64,000 nucleotides of DNA from Ischnura elegans (lineage: Eukaryota; Arthropoda; Insecta; Odonata; Coenagrionidae): the NCBI RefSeq assembly GCF_921293095.1, contig NC_060254.1, forward strand, positions 107,284,917 to 107,348,916, given 5' to 3'. Positions within the stretch are counted from its first letter, which is position 1. Every line of letters begins with the position of its first letter. A model generated the notes under the pieces. The model ran no database searches. It saw nothing but the letters and a program-made list of their open reading frames with translations, and was not told where the DNA came from. Below, one piece after another: positions 1-12,531 of the stretch. A program made the position numbers and the translations under genes.

Positions 1-716
1 TAGCAGTGCCCAATCAGTATAAATTAATATAGGATAGCATTAAATAATGATAGAATAAAAGAAATAGTCGAAAAAAATTGCAAACAATACTTTAATGGAA
101 GGAAAATCAAAGTCCAGGTTCCAAATTTGTTAAATGATTAAATTAATTCATAATATTCATTCTACACTAAATCATGATTTTTAAAATTATTAATAAATTC
201 AAACGGTAACAGTATTTTCATTATCTATTGTGGAACCGAGGGATTACTTTTCTGGATCACCGTGGATGGGTCATACCCCTGACACAAATGTCTCACGCCT
301 CTCCTTCGGCACCATTTCATCATGACAAGTAATAGCACATAAGCGTGGAAAACAGTGGAATTGATCTCTTTGCCGCTTCGTCAGAATTCCGCCAGATCGC
401 AGCTGACTCATAAATTCTCCCGAACGGCCGTGCACTGCTTCTCTGAGCCCTTGGATGATGGAACTGCAGGGATCGGCTCTCGCGTCCTTGTCGGGGTTAT
501 GCATTAACCGCACTTGGCTACACTTTTATCGAATCCGCCTTTGAGAGTCGGCTGGAGGGACCTTCCTGCCAAACAGCCCTTCTATCCATCCGCACACCTC
601 ATTCCAGCTCTCGGTGGGGGAAAGAGGTGGGGGGTGCGGGGAAAACCGTGGGCGGGTGGTGAGGGGGGACCACAGTGGAGTCCCCTCGCGGCCATGGACA
701 CTGGAGACCCGCCGAG
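1..716. other. Upstream region of the secreted-protein gene; AT-rich then GC-rich
   Basis: The first 240 bases are AT-rich and show nothing I can interpret. From about 270 to 720 the sequence becomes GC-rich and includes G-rich runs around 610-670 and a GGGCGG-like box, which fits a proximal promoter region. Short open frames in both directions here overlap one another and have no splice or start context, so I do not call genes. The region ends directly at the TATA box at 717. Confidence 0.4.
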
Positions 717-756
717 TATATAAGGAGAATGGGGCGGTCCTCGACGTCAGTCAGTT
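717..756 (+). promoter_or_regulatory. Core promoter: TATA box plus arthropod initiator
   Basis: TATATAAG lies at 717-724 and TCAGTC at 747-752, with a second overlapping TCAGTT at 751-756. The A of the first initiator (749) is 32 bases downstream of the first T of the TATA box, the canonical distance. GACGTCAG just before the initiator resembles half of a CRE. The layout is seen directly; its use as a promoter is inferred. Its likely target is the secreted-protein gene whose coding exons begin at 12,486, because a good splice donor follows at 846. Confidence 0.6.
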
Positions 757-845
757 GTTTCCCGAGCAACGTGGTTTAATAAGGAGACTGTGCTTCCCCA
801 TTCGCGCTTTCGTGTCTACATCGGACGCAAGATTGTTTTCAAGTG
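749..845 (+). other. Predicted non-coding exon 1 (5' UTR)
   Basis: The stretch runs from the initiator to AAGTG|GTGAGTGC, a near-consensus 5' splice site with its GT at 846-847. It contains no ATG that opens into the downstream coding frame. Insect peptide and secreted-protein genes commonly have a short 5' UTR exon far upstream of the coding exons. Joining it to the exon at 12,486 is an inference that one RNA read across the junction would settle. Confidence 0.45.
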
Positions 846-3229
846 GTGAGTGCTTCCCTCCCCCCAACCCATCCACTGCTTTCGGATTCACAGCCGGTGT
901 TTGAAGCACCGGATTCTTGTTCGTGACAGTTATTGAAGGACAACCAGCAACTGAATTATTTACGCCAAAGTGATAGTTAAATTCTCAGTTGAGGTGACAA
1001 TCGTGTTTTCTACAGGACATAACCAATGTCCTCTGTAAGTGTTGGGCCACAAAAGCCGACACTTGGACGGGATTAATTGAAAGGATTAACATATTCCACT
1101 GAACCCATTGTGACAACAATGAATTCTTCAGGGCATATCGACTTAAGAGCTTCACTAACCACAGCATATGATTTTTAAATGTTGCTTCGTCACAAGTTAA
1201 GCAACTACCTCTCGCATTGAGACTGTAAATGGGATACTAGTTTTGAATAGCTCTCTCCACAGGTAACAAAAATATTGCGAATCAAAATCGCTTTCCAGGC
1301 TCGAGTGTCCCACAAGATTCCCTGAGCCGCCTTTTGGAAATGCTGCAATGGGTTTGAGTTTGGCCATCCAGTGAAGGAATCATTGCGATGGGGAGTAGGA
1401 TAGATTAGCGACTCCCAATCGTGCTCGGGTTGCATTACCACGTAAGAAATTATCCACCTACCGTCCGAAAGCTATTGTAGCTCTACCATTTCTTCTGATA
1501 AGATGTTGAGTTTACTTATTTTAAATTACTTCTTCAAAAATAGTATTTTCACGTGAAGCATGAATCGGCCTTCATAATCAATAAAAATGTTGTGAATGAA
1601 TCCGTGTTTCACAGTTGAAGGTAAGGATGCGAGTATGATGAGGCAAGGGATTGGGCTGCGTGATTACTATTGGGGCCACTATTCTTAGGGTTTATATTAA
1701 TGTCATAATTAAAAAAAAAAACTTAATTTAACCCTAGTTTAAGGGATCATTCGTATCTCTTGAGCAATAATTATTTTTAGAAAATTTACAGCAGTAATAC
1801 CTCTTTACCCCCTTAAGGAATTGTGTACATCAACTTAAAAACAGGTGTTAAAATTCGAATACACCTGATGGACACCTTTTACCAATTGAAAAGTACTTCA
1901 AGACAGAAAAAACACAAGACCGTAAGACTAAAGCACATATTTCCCGTTTTGTTTGAGCGATTCCTTCAATGCATGAACATTCTCCACCTAAGGGTGTTGT
2001 TAACGGTAAAATTCACATTTGAGACACTATTATTATTTATTTGGGTTTTAGTTCGAACTTTTTCCGCAGTATCATTCCGAAACGAATCGCAATATCACTT
2101 TAAAATCTCTTAAACTCTGATCAAAGCACAATTTTAACAAACAAATTGAAAATGATTGGTTAAATAGTATTTTTAAACTGAAGAAAAATCGAACGATTTA
2201 ATAGTCTTTCCAAAAAGCTAAGTTATATTTTGGAGACACTTATATTCAGAAAACGCGTGAAGACTGGTTAAAAAATTCGTAGATGAGAAATTAGGCTCCC
2301 TAAGCATTACTATGCAAGGGGCGATCGTTGTCCTTTCTATCATCGCTTGGGACTGTCCTTGGAAACTTGGCGAAACATCAACTGCCGGAACCTAGTTTTT
2401 CATCCAGCTCACAATCTCTTATCGCTTTAGCGGCACTCCACGTAAAAACCACGCAATTCCAATTGCTCAATCCGTATGCCTACAAGGCATTCCATTCAAC
2501 CTTGTTCTTGACAGTTAAAAACGATCGAGTCCATTCACACCTTCGCCAATGCTAACGACACTCCAGAAAATATCTATGAAGATAAACCAGAAATTAACAA
2601 GTGGAACGGTCACTTATTTAGCTATCATATTACATACCCGAGTTCAAAGTGACTAATACCGTAAATAATGCAAATATTGAATAGCATATGGTGTTTCATC
2701 CAAGCAAATTAGACTTTTAGTTACCAACTTGCGATAGTTGTGGAGCAGCCAATGGATTCCACAAGTAACGACTCATTTATCAACAACAATCCCTTAAGGA
2801 GTTAAAGAAAGAGTAGTTCACATATATTTAAAGGGTACGTAATTGGCGCGAAAAATACGGAATTGCATGAAGCCCATCTTCACCGATGAAAGTTTCTCCC
2901 ACACAGATGCAAGATTTTAATGCTTAATTGCTGGAGTGCCTCGTTTCGTAGTGAATAAATTTCGGGCACACATTTCAAACGCCCTTTGATGGAAACTTAA
3001 ATAGATTCCGATCATACTTAATGGAAAAGATTAAATACTGACATTATAATTAATTAATTAACTATATATTACTCTACACTGGTTCTTGGAAATTGACACC
3101 TGCGTGCCATTTTTATTGAGTCAGTGTAAGGACAAAAGGTGCATCACTACACAGTTTACGATTACAATATGACCCATCAATATTGGCCGGTGGAGCACAT
3201 TATAACGCTGCATATCAAAATCGACGTCA

Positions 3230-3480
3230 GCGATCACCTTTTCGTCACACATAAACGAGCGGTGGGATCGTTAGCGCATACATTCGAACGTGTCTCCCGC
3301 GTCGCCGCCGTCTGCATGGACTCGTATCCCAAGGCTACGCGCCGCCCGAGAAAGTCCTCCGCTATCGGGAGGAGGTTCGTCTCCACGTGGAGAGCAGGGG
3401 TTGGGGGTGGTAGCGGTTCTCGCCCTCCAACACACACGCGGGGGTCACTGCATGGACATTAGCCCCACCACCGCCAAGTC
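3230..3480. other. GC-rich island inside the predicted intron 1
   Basis: This stretch is distinctly richer in G, C and CpG than its AT-rich surroundings, for example around 3,290-3,370 where CGCCGCCG and GCGCCGCCCG occur. Open frames exist on both strands simply because the region is GC-rich, and none has splice sites or a plausible initiation context. A regulatory element or an alternative first exon is possible. Confidence 0.25.
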
Positions 3481-6400
3481 GAATCGTCCGTTGAGTCCCC
3501 AAAAACCTCGAAAATTATGGGCCACGTTCCAGTCTCGGGTACTCCAACCACCTCGGATTCAGACTGCTCCTTTCCTCTTTTGTGAAGAATTATTTGCGTA
3601 CTATTACTTTGAAATTTTCAGCGAAAAACTATCGTAGACCTTGTTGATATTTGCATATATCCCAGATACAAACATATAACACCTGAGATATTTATTCAAA
3701 GGTGAAACTATCAACTTCAAGACGCAGGTATGTGTTGATAACGTTCTACTTTATGTAAATACCCTAAAAATTAATTTTCTGGCGTAAGTTGGAAGCGAGT
3801 AATCCGTAGCAAAAGTATACGAGTTGGAAAGGTACGCTATACGTACCCTCCTTAAGCAAACTTCTCTCCTTCCCCTTCATGGAACTTAATAATAAAAAAT
3901 CAAGTGAAGCGATATCCATTCCAACGGTATGCCATTATTTTTTTGAAATTTTATCATTTTTAATAACAATTGTCACAAATGGCCAATTAATCCGGTGGTA
4001 ACAAAAATATACAATTCCAAAAAATATTTTTAAGATAAAAATAAAAAAATAAAAATATATCTTTTTGATAAAAATAGAGTGTAAAGAAGACAAAATGTAA
4101 CAATGTCCCTCTTTAAACATTTCTTAAAACTATTCACAGTTTTTGGCCTCCAATAGTTTTGCTAGTATATCTCTGGAGTAGTTCATTCAAGGACGAAACT
4201 TTTAAAATCCGTTCTTTGTGACCGGAACTTCAAATTAAACTGGTGTTCATTTTTCCCCACAAGATTTGGTTTCACTATGTATTTGGCATCACCATTTCAT
4301 CATCCCGTGCATTCCAGAATTGGGAAATGCCAGCGGGCTGCATCGTTCTTTCGCGGCGCGTCGTCTCTCCTGAGTTGCCATCGAAAGGGTTTGCCGAAAG
4401 TCCAATTCCAATGTCCACGACACCAAACCTCATCCCAAACAACGGTTAAACTTCGTGCGGCGGAAATCATTGAGTTCGAATCAGAAAATAAAAAAATACA
4501 CGCTAAATTTCTCTGAAATATTTTTTCAACAAACAGATGAGTCAATTGAAACGCTAGAATCAGATTGTATTCAAGTTAAATTTTTTCACATTTTAAATAT
4601 TTCACATCATTAAATTATTTCCATTACATACTTCTAAATTTAAACGTTCTAACCACATTTCAAGATGAAATCGTCCATTCTAGCTAGTCTAAAACAAAAT
4701 TAACAGCATGAAAGAGAAAAACACGGCTAAAACATGTTACCTGGAAAAATATGAAACTTTATTCTCAAATCCTGGTAGAAGATCCAACGATGTATATCAT
4801 ATGGTATATTACGAATTCGATATTCTCAACGAATTCTACAGCGAATACAAAAGCGCGCCAATAATCATAACACTCGCCCAGTGGAAAATACTATTATTTT
4901 TGTAAAATATATTAATACTGTCAGCCTAGACTTTATTTCTTTCTGCGCCGTACTTATGTCATAAGACCGTTCTGATCACAAAAAATTAGCGTTTAGAATG
5001 GGCATAGATAAAATCAATAATCATGAAATATTGATTGATAAAATTCATCCGCTATTGGATACAACCCTACCGTGCATTTATTTTAGCGGAAACCCGCCCG
5101 AATTGAGCTTATTAGGACGGACGAGACAATATAAAAGTAGGTACCGCTCTTAGAAAATAGCAGCAACAAAACTGGAATTACCCAATCAGTGTCCAACATG
5201 GTATTGCGCACTCCATGAGTCAAATGCTCACCATTCAAAAGTCATGACGCGAAGCTTATAAATCCCGAATCACAAATTCAGCTTTAGATCGGTCCCGCCT
5301 TTCATAACTCGGCCTACTTGATCAGCGGACCAAATCGAAGAAAGAAGAAGGCGAAATAATAATTATACCCTTCAGAGAATGGAGATCACAAAGATGTTGG
5401 AAATTAAGGCAGTGGCAGTGCTCCAACCATGCCTTTCAAAATGACGTCCAAGTTTTAATCGTAACACAATCGTAACACCAAGCTTTAACAATTTCTTCCG
5501 TGAAAATTCATATAAATAGCACCATCAACCCCTTCGCTGACAATTCCTTTGATGCCATTCCCCCAGAAAATGTCATACTTTTCAAATTTATTTTTTATTG
5601 TAAAAAAAGGCACGCTAAAAATGCTATTTTTTATCAATTGTTTCAACTGATTTTGAACAGATAGGAGTTCTAGTGTTGATATTGGGAATTAAAGACCTCG
5701 GCATAAAATTTTTTTCCGAGAAATTGATTGATAATTGAATCATTGCTTGATATATAAATTTAGTTCCTATTGATAATCTACGTGCACCAGTGATCAGCGT
5801 GCCATGGCGAAGAATAGGGTATATACTTGTTGATTCAATTGCTTCACTGTACCGTTTATCTCCGGAATTTCATCATTGAAAGCTTGAACTACCAAGAAAC
5901 CCAAAATAAATTTTTGTCATGGTTATAGCTCCCATATGCGTAACCAAGGCAACAAACCGTGGACAGAAAACACCATGAAACGAGAATAACTTAAACAAAC
6001 TAAAGAATTACAGCTTCAGGAAAACACTGATCTGTTCATAAAAATCCAAAAATATCTTATTTCCTCACTCGCTAATCCTGCAGTCATAGTTCTGGGTCGC
6101 GAGAAGAATAATTACAATTTTTACAATAACCTGATTGATAAAATATTCCTAGCACTAAAGCGATAGTGATTATTAGACATATGACAGAAAAGCATATTCC
6201 TCCCTAAGACCGAATGATAGACAGCTGGAGGGTATGCTATATTTCTCAACGGCTTTAGTTGTGGTCCAGGCATGCCGAAAAAACGTCCACGAATATTTCC
6301 GCGTCCTTGGACTTATTGTAAAAAGATAAACATAAGAATCTTGGCACCCTCCCCTTCAGCAACCGGATCCCAAACACGAGACGCACCACACCCATAATCC

Positions 6401-8485
6401 TTGAAGAGGCACTTCCCAGACATCGCAAGAGGGTTACATCAAGCACAGCCTAAAACCTCAGCCTGATTAAGCAGATCCATCCGTTCGCGGCTCAGCGACG
6501 AAAAGCATATCCTTTTCTCGCATGTCACTAAGAATAGCTCCGTCATTCACGATGACAATCAGCGAGGCTTAAAACCTTAATTGGGGCACACAAATTATCG
6601 AGAGTATTATTATTTCTCATAGTTTTAAATGATTTTTTTGCAGCGACTTTAGCCAACCGCAGAGACATTCTTTTAACTGGAGCGATTTCCTCGAAATTAC
6701 GGCAAAAATATGCCAATCGATCAAAAGTATTATGATGCCGACGTTGTATTTTCATCGTGATTCATATGGTATGAGGGATTCCAAAACAGCTTTTTTCAGT
6801 CACAACAGCATTCGCCAATATTACAGCTACATTCAATATTTTTCCAATTCCTTGACCAGTAACGCCGTAACAGTCTACATAAAATTTATGACTTTCAACT
6901 ATGTACTCAGCGATTCGGTCATAAGGTTAGTGTGGATAATTTAGGGCAGAGAGTGACCCACAGAGTAATGCACGAGAGAGTGAACTGCAAGGACTCAGGG
7001 CATTTCTTTCCTTAGGCAGGGGAGGATTTATTTCCCAAGGTTACCTCGCACTTTGAGAATATTACTTGATAAGTTCGAAGTATTCACTCAGGTTTTGAAC
7101 CCGAGACCCTAAGGTCAACCAAATAGAAGACCAGGTGTCTCCCCTTACAAAAATAATCACAAGTAACTAGAGCATTAAAGGTTCACAAAATTTTAAGTTG
7201 GTGCCGCTATGGAGATGAAATCCCAATTTGTTGGCTCAAAACCGCTTAAAATGGCGTAACTCGAATCGGGGTCGTAATTAGTCGATAAAACCACAAATTT
7301 CTCTCGAAGAAAAACAGAAGCTAGGAAAGTTTTTTTCTATAGATAATAAAGGCATAAAAGTCATTCCAAATCCTCTGAAATCGATTCCATGCTCTATGAG
7401 AGGTTTTGACTGTGATTGAAGGTGCATGTCATTAATTATTCTAGATCATTATAGGTTACGCCGAGTTAATATGTGAGTGACTCTGAGTTGTTACGATTGA
7501 GTGGTCATGGTTTATTTCCGTTGGAAGTGCACCGACAAGTATTACGACTCTGTGTCAACAGCCGCCGCTTCGAAGGCTAAGGCTTGTCTACCTTGTTGAC
7601 ATCACCAGTGGATGGTCACATCACACTTCAACTTTCACCCGCGAAGGGAAGTCTCCCAGAGATTCCAATGCCCACGGCACATTTTCACGTCCACGCGCTA
7701 TCTCTTTCCAAAGCCTCGGGCCAGGGAAAACGGACACGCATCTTTCGAGTGAGATCCGCAATTTGGGCGTCATGGATTTGCTAGACTCTCAATAGGCAAC
7801 GCGCAGAAAAATAACAGGTTCTGGTCCAATTTCCTTTCCGTATTCGGGCAAAAACATTCTGACGGCTAAAGCGAGAAGGTTTTTTTTCACATGAAAATTT
7901 CTTAGTCGCTAGGCGACACGGTCAATTCAGTAGCTCTTCATTTCGATATTTTCTTCTCACAACTTGTCAGACGTTCTGCTTACGTTAACTTCAAACCTTA
8001 TAACGAAGAGTTGTTCAAGATCGATCTCTTCACGATTTTGAAGATGAATTATTTCAATATAGATAAATGAAAACATTTATTTTCATAATTATTAAACTAA
8101 ATGACATAATTGTTGCCATTATCTTTTGAAACTTATATATCTGAAAAACTTTATAGCATGTTAAAGTGCAACACCCTACGGAACGCGTTGTAAAGCGAGC
8201 TAGATTGGTTCGGGGCACGCACGATGCAGATTTAAAATTCAAGGGATGAGCTTTATTCACCAATAACATCGCAGCACAGTTAATAGCCCCAATTATGATG
8301 CATATTACTGAATAATTCCAACTATGTAAGACCAATGCCGCTCCTGGGGCGTCAATCATGTTGACATAATGGGGGGATGGTGGTAAACTTTTGTTTAAAC
8401 AGTGAAACAATGGTAGTTTACAGAGATAGGCCTTATTCTTATTAGTAATTCATTCCTTTTCTTACTACACTCTTCCTCTTCAAAA

Positions 8486-8709
8486 TACAGAGGTAGCCGG
8501 TGCAATCATTACCCCAAATTGATCACGAGCAATGGGGGTGCAAAAGCGCACCCCCTTGAAGACCCTCCATGGTTCACACGCTATGTGCTTCCCAGGCACA
8601 CATCACATCGCGAAAATCGTGGTAACATCTGATTAATAGGAATATATTGCATTTACACGCCACTACCTCATTTAATTTTAGGGCAATGATAGTACCGGCT
8701 ACTTCTGTA
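8486..8709. repeat. Imperfect inverted repeat (about 35-bp arms) with a GC hairpin between the arms
   Basis: The left arm at 8,486-8,520 (centred on GGTAGCCGGTGCAATCATT) matches the reverse complement of 8,674-8,709 (AATGATAGTACCGGCTACTT) with few mismatches. Between them, at about 8,533-8,553, is a compact hairpin with stem GGGGGTGC paired to GCACCCCC. The structure resembles a degenerate foldback or MITE. A cysteine-rich open frame on the - strand overlaps the right arm and I regard it as fortuitous. Confidence 0.45.
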
Positions 8710-9879
8710 AATTGAATGGGAACAGCTTCATCGCCACAGCTGCCAACACAGGCACGACACTGAATGCACCCCTCCACTGACAATTTTTCTGCTGGCACCC
8801 ATGGCCTGAAATCTGCTATTCTAGCGTAACGCCTGACGGAAGCTTAAAATCTAAAAATCTTAAAATCTAAGAATCTTAAAATTGCTAGCAAGAAAAATTT
8901 CAGATGGGTAATCCCATGACTCAATCTTAAAATTAGAAAAAAGTAATCTAAAGATATTACATGATTCATACAACGGGGTAAAACATATTCTTCGTCTAAA
9001 GTTAATGTCACTGTCCTATGCAGCCCAGAAAATATAACTGAAGAATTCAAAAATACTGTATCGTAAATTTTTATGCCAAAAGACGCATTCCTCCGTAATT
9101 TACGGCATTAAACTAGTTTCCTAAATCACTTCATGTGACAAAAATCAGCATATTAAGAACAATTGATTTCTGATAATTAAGATGAATTTGCAATACTCCC
9201 ACCGTTATATACTTCTTGTTTTTAGGCCACCAATGGAGTAAATTAAAATAGCGTAATGTGACAGTGAGCTCAATATTCAGCGCTGTCCGTTCAGGAGGGC
9301 ATAAAGGAAATGAGGATATGAAGTGTTTAATGATAGAATAAATGAGGAATGATGGTGAGTGTTAAGAGCAGAATTATATTACATTAAAAATATTTTCATA
9401 AGTAGGTACCTCAATCATTCCTTAAATGCTCAGCGCATGTGCCTTGATTTTATTCATAAACCAGTAAGTTCCTTATGGATCGACGAAGGCATCATTGCAT
9501 AGGCATAATATACGGGTAAAATTGAATCCTTCACTAATTGCCGCTGAAAGTAAAGACTCCAACGCTGAATCCAAAAATAGCCCTTAGATTTGGTAACTAG
9601 TATAATGAGGTTGAAAAGATCTAGCATCGTAACAAGGAAGGACACTGAATCAAAATGACTGCACACATCGCTGAAGCCCTTGATACCTAATGATAGCCTC
9701 GCGACCTTGCTGCTGGAGAAAGGTACCTCCTGTAAGAACTAAAGTTACGAAGGTCACATTTCAGACGGCGGGTTGGTAGCTTCGAAAATGCCGCGGGATA
9801 ACATTCCAATCCGTCACTGCCGCTCGTGGCCAAGAACTGTTTCCCTGTATCCAGTTCCGCGTGTACAGGCCGCTACTCC

Positions 9880-10028
9880 GCATAAATACACAGGTTGCTA
9901 GGTGTAAACACAACGCTTTCCTCTGCGTTGGTTAGTAGAATCTGCAGTGAAGTGCAAAGTCAGCGAAGTGAGAAAATTATTTAAGAAGAACGTATTTTTA
10001 TCGATATTTTTTTATTATTAATTGTTTC
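9880..10028 (+). promoter_or_regulatory. Possible alternative promoter and first exon
   Basis: CATAAATA at 9,880-9,887 follows a GC-richer stretch. About 140 bases further on, TTTCC|GTAAGTATG presents a near-perfect splice donor (GT at 10,029). A transcript starting near 9,910 could splice to the acceptor at 12,485 and give a second 5' UTR for the secreted-protein gene. There is no clear initiator at the right spacing, so this is only a candidate. Confidence 0.22.
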
Positions 10029-10372
10029 CGTAAGTATGGTAACTCATTCTACGTAAGTTTAAAAAATCTGATGAAGAAATAAATTTAAAGTATTGAGTGT
10101 AGAGGCTCATCTCTGAATTTTGGATCTCACTTTTTTCTCAAAATACAATGCATTCTTCTCAATAGGAATGATTTACTCTCAATCTTCAATGGATAATATT
10201 ATAAATTTTTCAGGATTACTGAATTTCCTCGAGGAATATCAAAAAATAAATTTAAAAGGATACATTGCTCCCTTTATGCCTGTCATACTTTGGCATTGTT
10301 TGCGACGAATCTATCGTTTAAAATAACATATCACCTCGAAATTTACAGAGTTTATATAGAAGAGCGTTGTCA

Positions 10373-10459
10373 ACATTTTCCTGTATCTCAAATGCAAAAA
10401 AACATCCATCTACGAAAATACAGAAGATAAATTGCCAAATGTGAGATACAGGAAAATGT
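10373..10459. repeat. Perfect 18-bp inverted repeat with 51-bp spacer
   Basis: ACATTTTCCTGTATCTCA at 10,373-10,390 is exactly complementary to TGAGATACAGGAAAATGT at 10,442-10,459. The pairing does not extend into the spacer, so it is a cruciform or terminal inverted repeat (TIR)-like structure rather than a typical microRNA hairpin. No flanking TSD is obvious. Confidence 0.6.
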
Positions 10460-12164
10460 CATTAAGAGTGTAAATTAATAACATACACTGACAAATTCGG
10501 GACGGTGGCATAAGTTTAAATATGTCCGGAAAAGAGATCGGCCGAGGGGGAGTGATGCGCCCTCTTAAGGTAATCCTTGAAGAAAACAATTGATTCGTAC
10601 TCTGCATTTTTTCGTAATGAAATTCTTCAGGAGCCTTTCCGCCGCACCATTGAATCCCCGCCAATCCGAATGCATTTGGCAAGCAGGTACGTACGCCTTT
10701 GCGTGGATTGAGAGTGAGCGAGTCAGTTGCCCTTCATTGCCAATTCCCCTCGCTGAAAACGACGGAAGGAAACATGAAATGGAAAGCGAATTCCAACAGC
10801 TCCCGAGGTGGCCAACACGGAGAAAACAAATGAGTGAAAGTGTGCTCAGTGTCGACGCGTATATAGCCGCCCGCCCCGAAGAACTCCAAGGGTGAAAGTC
10901 AATAACGGCCGGACATGACGACGATAGAAGAGGCGTTCAAAAATTAGCCTCTCCGCCCCAATTATAGGAGAAAACGACCTCATGCCCGACAGGTCAATAA
11001 AATCCGACCTCTCTTTCTCCCTTGGGAACGTAAATAAGACCAATAGTTTAACTTTTCTCGGGTTTCGCGAGGGTAGGATATTCGAAGAGTAAAATCATAC
11101 ATAAATAAGATCCATTCGACTCATCGACGCAGAAACATACAGAGATGCCAACAATCAGTTTCACAAGAAAATCATAAGGAAAGGAAATGCCAAAATTGGT
11201 CTATAGATGCTTGTTAGCTTGCAAGGCTATTTCAATGACCTTAACCTCGGCCGCGGAAGCATATCGCTCAATGCCATTCGGAAATAATTCAGGAAAAACG
11301 CAAATGCCGCAAGAAAAGAAGAAATGAATGCTAAGAAGCAACTAGGAAGATCAAGGGGTTGAGGAGGAGAGGTGACTTCAAGAGGAGGTAGGAATGAAGG
11401 AGAGGGTTTTGGAGCTTAGCGAGTGCTTTGCGGGGGAGAATGAACGAGGGAGGAGAGGGGAGAAAAATAGAGCGCGTAAATGGAGTGAAAGACCTCTCTG
11501 CGACAAAAATACAATCTGGGACAGCGGGAAAGAGGATACACAAAATTATCTATGTACATTTAGCTTTAAGTGGTGGAATGTCTCTAATTGTAAAAGTAAT
11601 ATTATTACATATAATAAGCTGGTATAAATTTAATTGATTATAAAAAGTGGATTCTTGATTTATTTCACTGATAAAACATAGCACAAATTTGTTTCCGTTC
11701 GCTTATTAAATCAAGTTGTTACAACACAAACAGGCATCGTCATGCAAATATAATAACCACAATTAATCAAAGCTGTTGTAATACCTTCGTTTAAAACGAT
11801 GCATGAATTCCAAAATCTAAGCCAAATGTGAAAGATAAAATGATTTTCCCTTGAAATGCATTTTTTTTTTGTCATTGAAGAAACCCAAATCATCTTGCAA
11901 TCATCGGTGTCTTTAAATTCCAGATTTTGTCCGAGCACTTCATCGTAGAATGAGGGTTACGTTCCATTGTTATTACTACCCACTGCTTCCAAATTTTTGA
12001 CTATTGAATTTTGTGCATTAAAATTGAATAATTTCAATGATTACGCACAATATTTGAATAAATCTCAGAAAACAGTAATAGATACGACTACGGTGGTGAT
12101 ATATAGACTTCAGGTACCAATACAAAATAAAATTGACGGAGTTAACATTCCAATTGCATCAAAT

Positions 12165-12273
12165 ATGTCTCCATGCTTCTGGGTTCATCGACCTGAAGAC
12201 GCCGGTTGGAATACCGGAGAAACTGTCGTCGCAAAGAAAATCCACACGGTGAAACCAAGAAGCATGGAGACAT
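12165..12273. repeat. Short foldback (snap-back) element
   Basis: ATGTCTCCATGCTTCT at 12,165-12,180 pairs with AGAAGCATGGAGACAT near 12,258-12,273, and the pairing extends inward with a few mismatches. The interior reads CCTGAAGACG and then GAAACTGTCG. Similar CTGAAGA and GAAACGTCG words occur in the larger foldback elements at 29,947 and 40,065, suggesting a related foldback class. A 130-codon open frame spanning it is probably not a protein gene. Confidence 0.5.
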
Positions 12274-12485
12274 CATCTAGACAACGCCGCGGAAATCTAC
12301 GCATAAAATTGCATCAACTATTCCAAACTCGATTGAAAACGGAAAATCGTCATAATTAATGCCAATTTTACACGACTTTATTTAGTCTTTTTTTAGTCGT
12401 TATTCATCTTTTCGTGATTTCTCAGCCAATGCAGTCTTTGTATTAGATCGTTTCATTCATGTACCTATGTCCGTCTCATTTTCAG

Positions 12486-12531
12486 ATTGTCCTCACTTCG
12501 GAGCGAATCCTTCTCATCACAAAGCATCGCA
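12486..12531 (+). other. 5' UTR part of exon 2 with its splice acceptor
   Basis: A pyrimidine-rich tract ending TTTTCAG (12,479-12,485) marks the start of this exon. The frame is open upstream, but the first in-frame ATG is at 12,532, preceded by G at -3 and followed by G at +4, a good context. The 46 bases are therefore leader sequence. Confidence 0.55.

Larger units (their letters stand above)
846..12485 (+). other. Predicted intron 1 (about 11.6 kb), no recognisable gene
   Basis: The intron would run from GTGAGT at 846 to the pyrimidine-rich acceptor ending TTTTCAG at 12,479-12,485. The interval is AT-rich with GC-richer islands near 3,230-3,480, 4,290-4,460, 7,560-7,760, 9,700-9,960, 10,590-10,930 and 11,400-11,500. 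No ORF has convincing protein-like composition. Unlike the rest of the window it is nearly free of recognisable transposons, holding only the inverted repeats listed separately. The islands could be enhancers or alternative first exons, but nothing in the sequence proves this. Confidence 0.4.

Noticed and set aside
8574..8798. Cysteine-rich - strand frame (GCIQCRACVGSCGDE)
   Set aside because: It looks like a metal-binding motif, but it overlaps an inverted repeat arm, lacks splice or promoter support and ends in low-complexity sequence.
11967..12359. 130-codon + frame just upstream of exon 2
   Set aside because: It crosses the small foldback element and has no recognisable domain; the first codon is not ATG.
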